Of a DNA stretch of 64,000 nt, positions 62,985-64,000 are shown piece after piece. Source of the stretch: JAAXGX01 sp965221595 (GTDB lineage Bacteria; Acidobacteriota; Vicinamibacteria; Vicinamibacterales; UBA8438); contig OZ244900.1 of NCBI GenBank assembly GCA_965221595.1, forward strand, positions 124,001 to 188,000, given 5' to 3'. Each line of letters opens with the position of its first letter. Within the stretch, counting starts at the first letter, position 1. A program made the position numbers and the translations under genes. Below the pieces are notes generated by a model. The model was not told where the DNA came from and did not search any database. It worked only from the letters and a program-made list of their open reading frames with translations.

Positions 62985-64000
62985 ATGCCAGCGGTCACCT
63001 ACTCCAGCGCCGACCTGCCCGGGTGGGACCCCGAGACCGAACTGGGCGTCCCGGGCGCGTACCCCTATACCCGCGGGATACACCCCTCGATGTATCGCGG
63101 CAGGCTGTGGACCATGCGGCAGTACGCCGGTTTCGGAACAGCCGCGGACTCGAATCGCCGCTACCGCTACCTGCTCGACCAGGGAGTCAGCGGCCTGAGC
63201 GTGGCGTTCGACCTGCCGACGCAGATCGGCTACGACTCCGACCACCCGCTCGCGGCGGGTGAGATCGGACGGGTAGGCGTGGCGATCGACTCGCTCGAGG
63301 ACATGGCGGACCTGTTCAGCGGGATTCCCCTCGACCGCGTATCCACGTCGATGACCATCAACGCGACCGCCATCATCCTGCTGGCGCTCTACGTGGCGGT
63401 AGCAAAACGGCAGGGTGTCGAGCCGGGTCGGCTGGCCGGTACCGTGCAGAACGACATCCTCAAGGAGTACGCGGCCCGCGGCACGTACATCTTTCCGCCG
63501 CGTCCCTCGCTACGCGTCGCGATCGACATGTTCGCGTACTGCGATGCCGAGCTGCCCGGCTGGCATCCCATCTCCATCAGCGGCTACCACGTTCGCGAAG
63601 CCGGGTCGACAGCCGCCCAGGAGATCGCGTTCACCTTCGCCCACGCCATGGTGTACGTCGGTGCGGCGATCGACGCCGGCCTGAACGTCGACTCGTTCGG
63701 ACGCCGACTGTCGTTCTTCTTCAATGCCCACAATGATTTCCTGGAGGAGATAGCGAAGTTCCGGGCGGCGCGGCGGCTGTGGGCCCGGATCATGCGCGAG
63801 CGCTTCGGAGCAACCGCGCCGCGCGCGCAGCAACTGCGCTTTCACGTCCAGACGGCGGGCAGCACACTGACGGCGCAGCAGCCCGACAACAACATCGTGC
63901 GTGTCGCGCTGCAGGCATTGGCGGCCGTGCTCGGGGGAACGCAGTCGCTGCATTGCAACAGCCGGGACGAGGCACTCGGTCTTCCGACGGAGGAGGCGGC
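62985..64000 (+). CDS. Methylmalonyl-CoA mutase large-subunit N-terminal part (cut by window edge)
   Basis: A B12-dependent mutase that interconverts methylmalonyl-CoA and succinyl-CoA. About 338 codons are visible. The TIM-barrel is shown by AYPYTRGIHPSMYRGRLWTM, GFGTAADSNRRYRYLLDQG, SGLSVAFDLPTQIGYDSDHP and TVQNDILKEYAARGTYIFPP. ISISGYHVREAGSTAAQEIA carries the substrate-binding histidine region. The cobalamin-binding domain is beyond the window, so it cannot be told whether it is fused or separate. ATG 62985 lies ten bases after TACAAT, a possible -10 box. It could also belong to the related ethylmalonyl or isobutyryl-CoA mutases, but the start region favours methylmalonyl-CoA. Confidence 0.88.
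   Translation, partial: MPAVTYSSADLPGWDPETELGVPGAYPYTRGIHPSMYRGRLWTMRQYAGFGTAADSNRRYRYLLDQGVSGLSVAFDLPTQIGYDSDHPLAAGEIGRVGVAIDSLEDMADLFSGIPLDRVSTSMTINATAIILLALYVAVAKRQGVEPGRLAGTVQNDILKEYAARGTYIFPPRPSLRVAIDMFAYCDAELPGWHPISISGYHVREAGSTAAQEIAFTFAHAMVYVGAAIDAGLNVDSFGRRLSFFFNAHNDFLEEIAKFRAARRLWARIMRERFGATAPRAQQLRFHVQTAGSTLTAQQPDNNIVRVALQALAAVLGGTQSLHCNSRDEALGLPTEEA

Overview
The window is a GC-rich (roughly 70% by eye), densely coded bacterial chromosome segment. The gene content points to Acidobacteriota, most likely a Vicinamibacteria-type lineage: a secreted DUF1592/DUF1587-type cytochrome protein next to a Tat-exported DUF1552 protein and a secreted ankyrin protein, futalosine-route menaquinone synthesis (MqnD), an outer-membrane receptor with a carboxypeptidase-like N-terminal domain, and methylmalonyl-CoA mutase. 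This assignment is inferred from gene content; no rRNA is present. Both edges cut genes: a lipid kinase on the left and methylmalonyl-CoA mutase on the right.

Layout. 1-6.3 kb: lipid kinase, FabZ, a PCYCGC-motif protein, a hybrid histidine kinase, MqnD, a membrane protein and trehalose-6-phosphate synthase. 6.5-12.1 kb: a sulfur block with IscA, IscS, an Rrf2 regulator, and a tight operon of rhodanese-fused cysteine synthase, JAMM protease, MoaD/CysO-like sulfur carrier and rhodanese-fused MoeB. The carrier ends Gly-Gly-Leu-Ser, so the protease probably exposes the Gly-Gly tail. 12.2-19 kb: CoA transferase and the three-gene secreted cytochrome/DUF1552/ankyrin operon. 19-27.8 kb: a TetR regulator, two unknown genes, FeoB, a membrane-anchored DtxR-FeoA protein, a divergent DtxR regulator, and a second operon (outer-membrane barrel, CuA cupredoxin, di-haem oxidoreductase). 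Two closely matching inverted repeats link the Feo promoter region to that second operon.

27.8-31.7 kb: QueD/QueC, a deoxyhypusine-synthase-like enzyme, FabI and a disordered basic protein. 31.8-42.2 kb: a nearly complete arginine regulon (argH-argG-argR on the minus strand, argC-argB-argD-GNAT-argJ-argF plus an aminotransferase on the plus strand). 42.2-47.9 kb: a lower-GC accessory island. It has a two-gene operon, an SAM-methyltransferase/SF1-helicase fusion and an AlkB-type dioxygenase fused to about 500 residues of unknown sequence, flanked by decayed toxin-antitoxin remnants and a receptor fragment. This is the best candidate for an undescribed system. 48-64 kb: PurE/PurD, ribosomal protein S21, a STAS protein, an unknown basic protein, a glycosyltransferase, an NtrC-type two-component pair, a TonB-receptor-like protein, a secreted unknown protein, GpmI, a small unknown protein and methylmalonyl-CoA mutase.

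Across the window runs a 164-bp MITE-like element with terminal inverted repeats: two full copies (6.4 and 59.6 kb) and two partial copies (8.7 and 20.65 kb). No tRNA, rRNA, CRISPR array, integrase or transposase gene was found. All calls are from reading the sequence; none was checked against a database.
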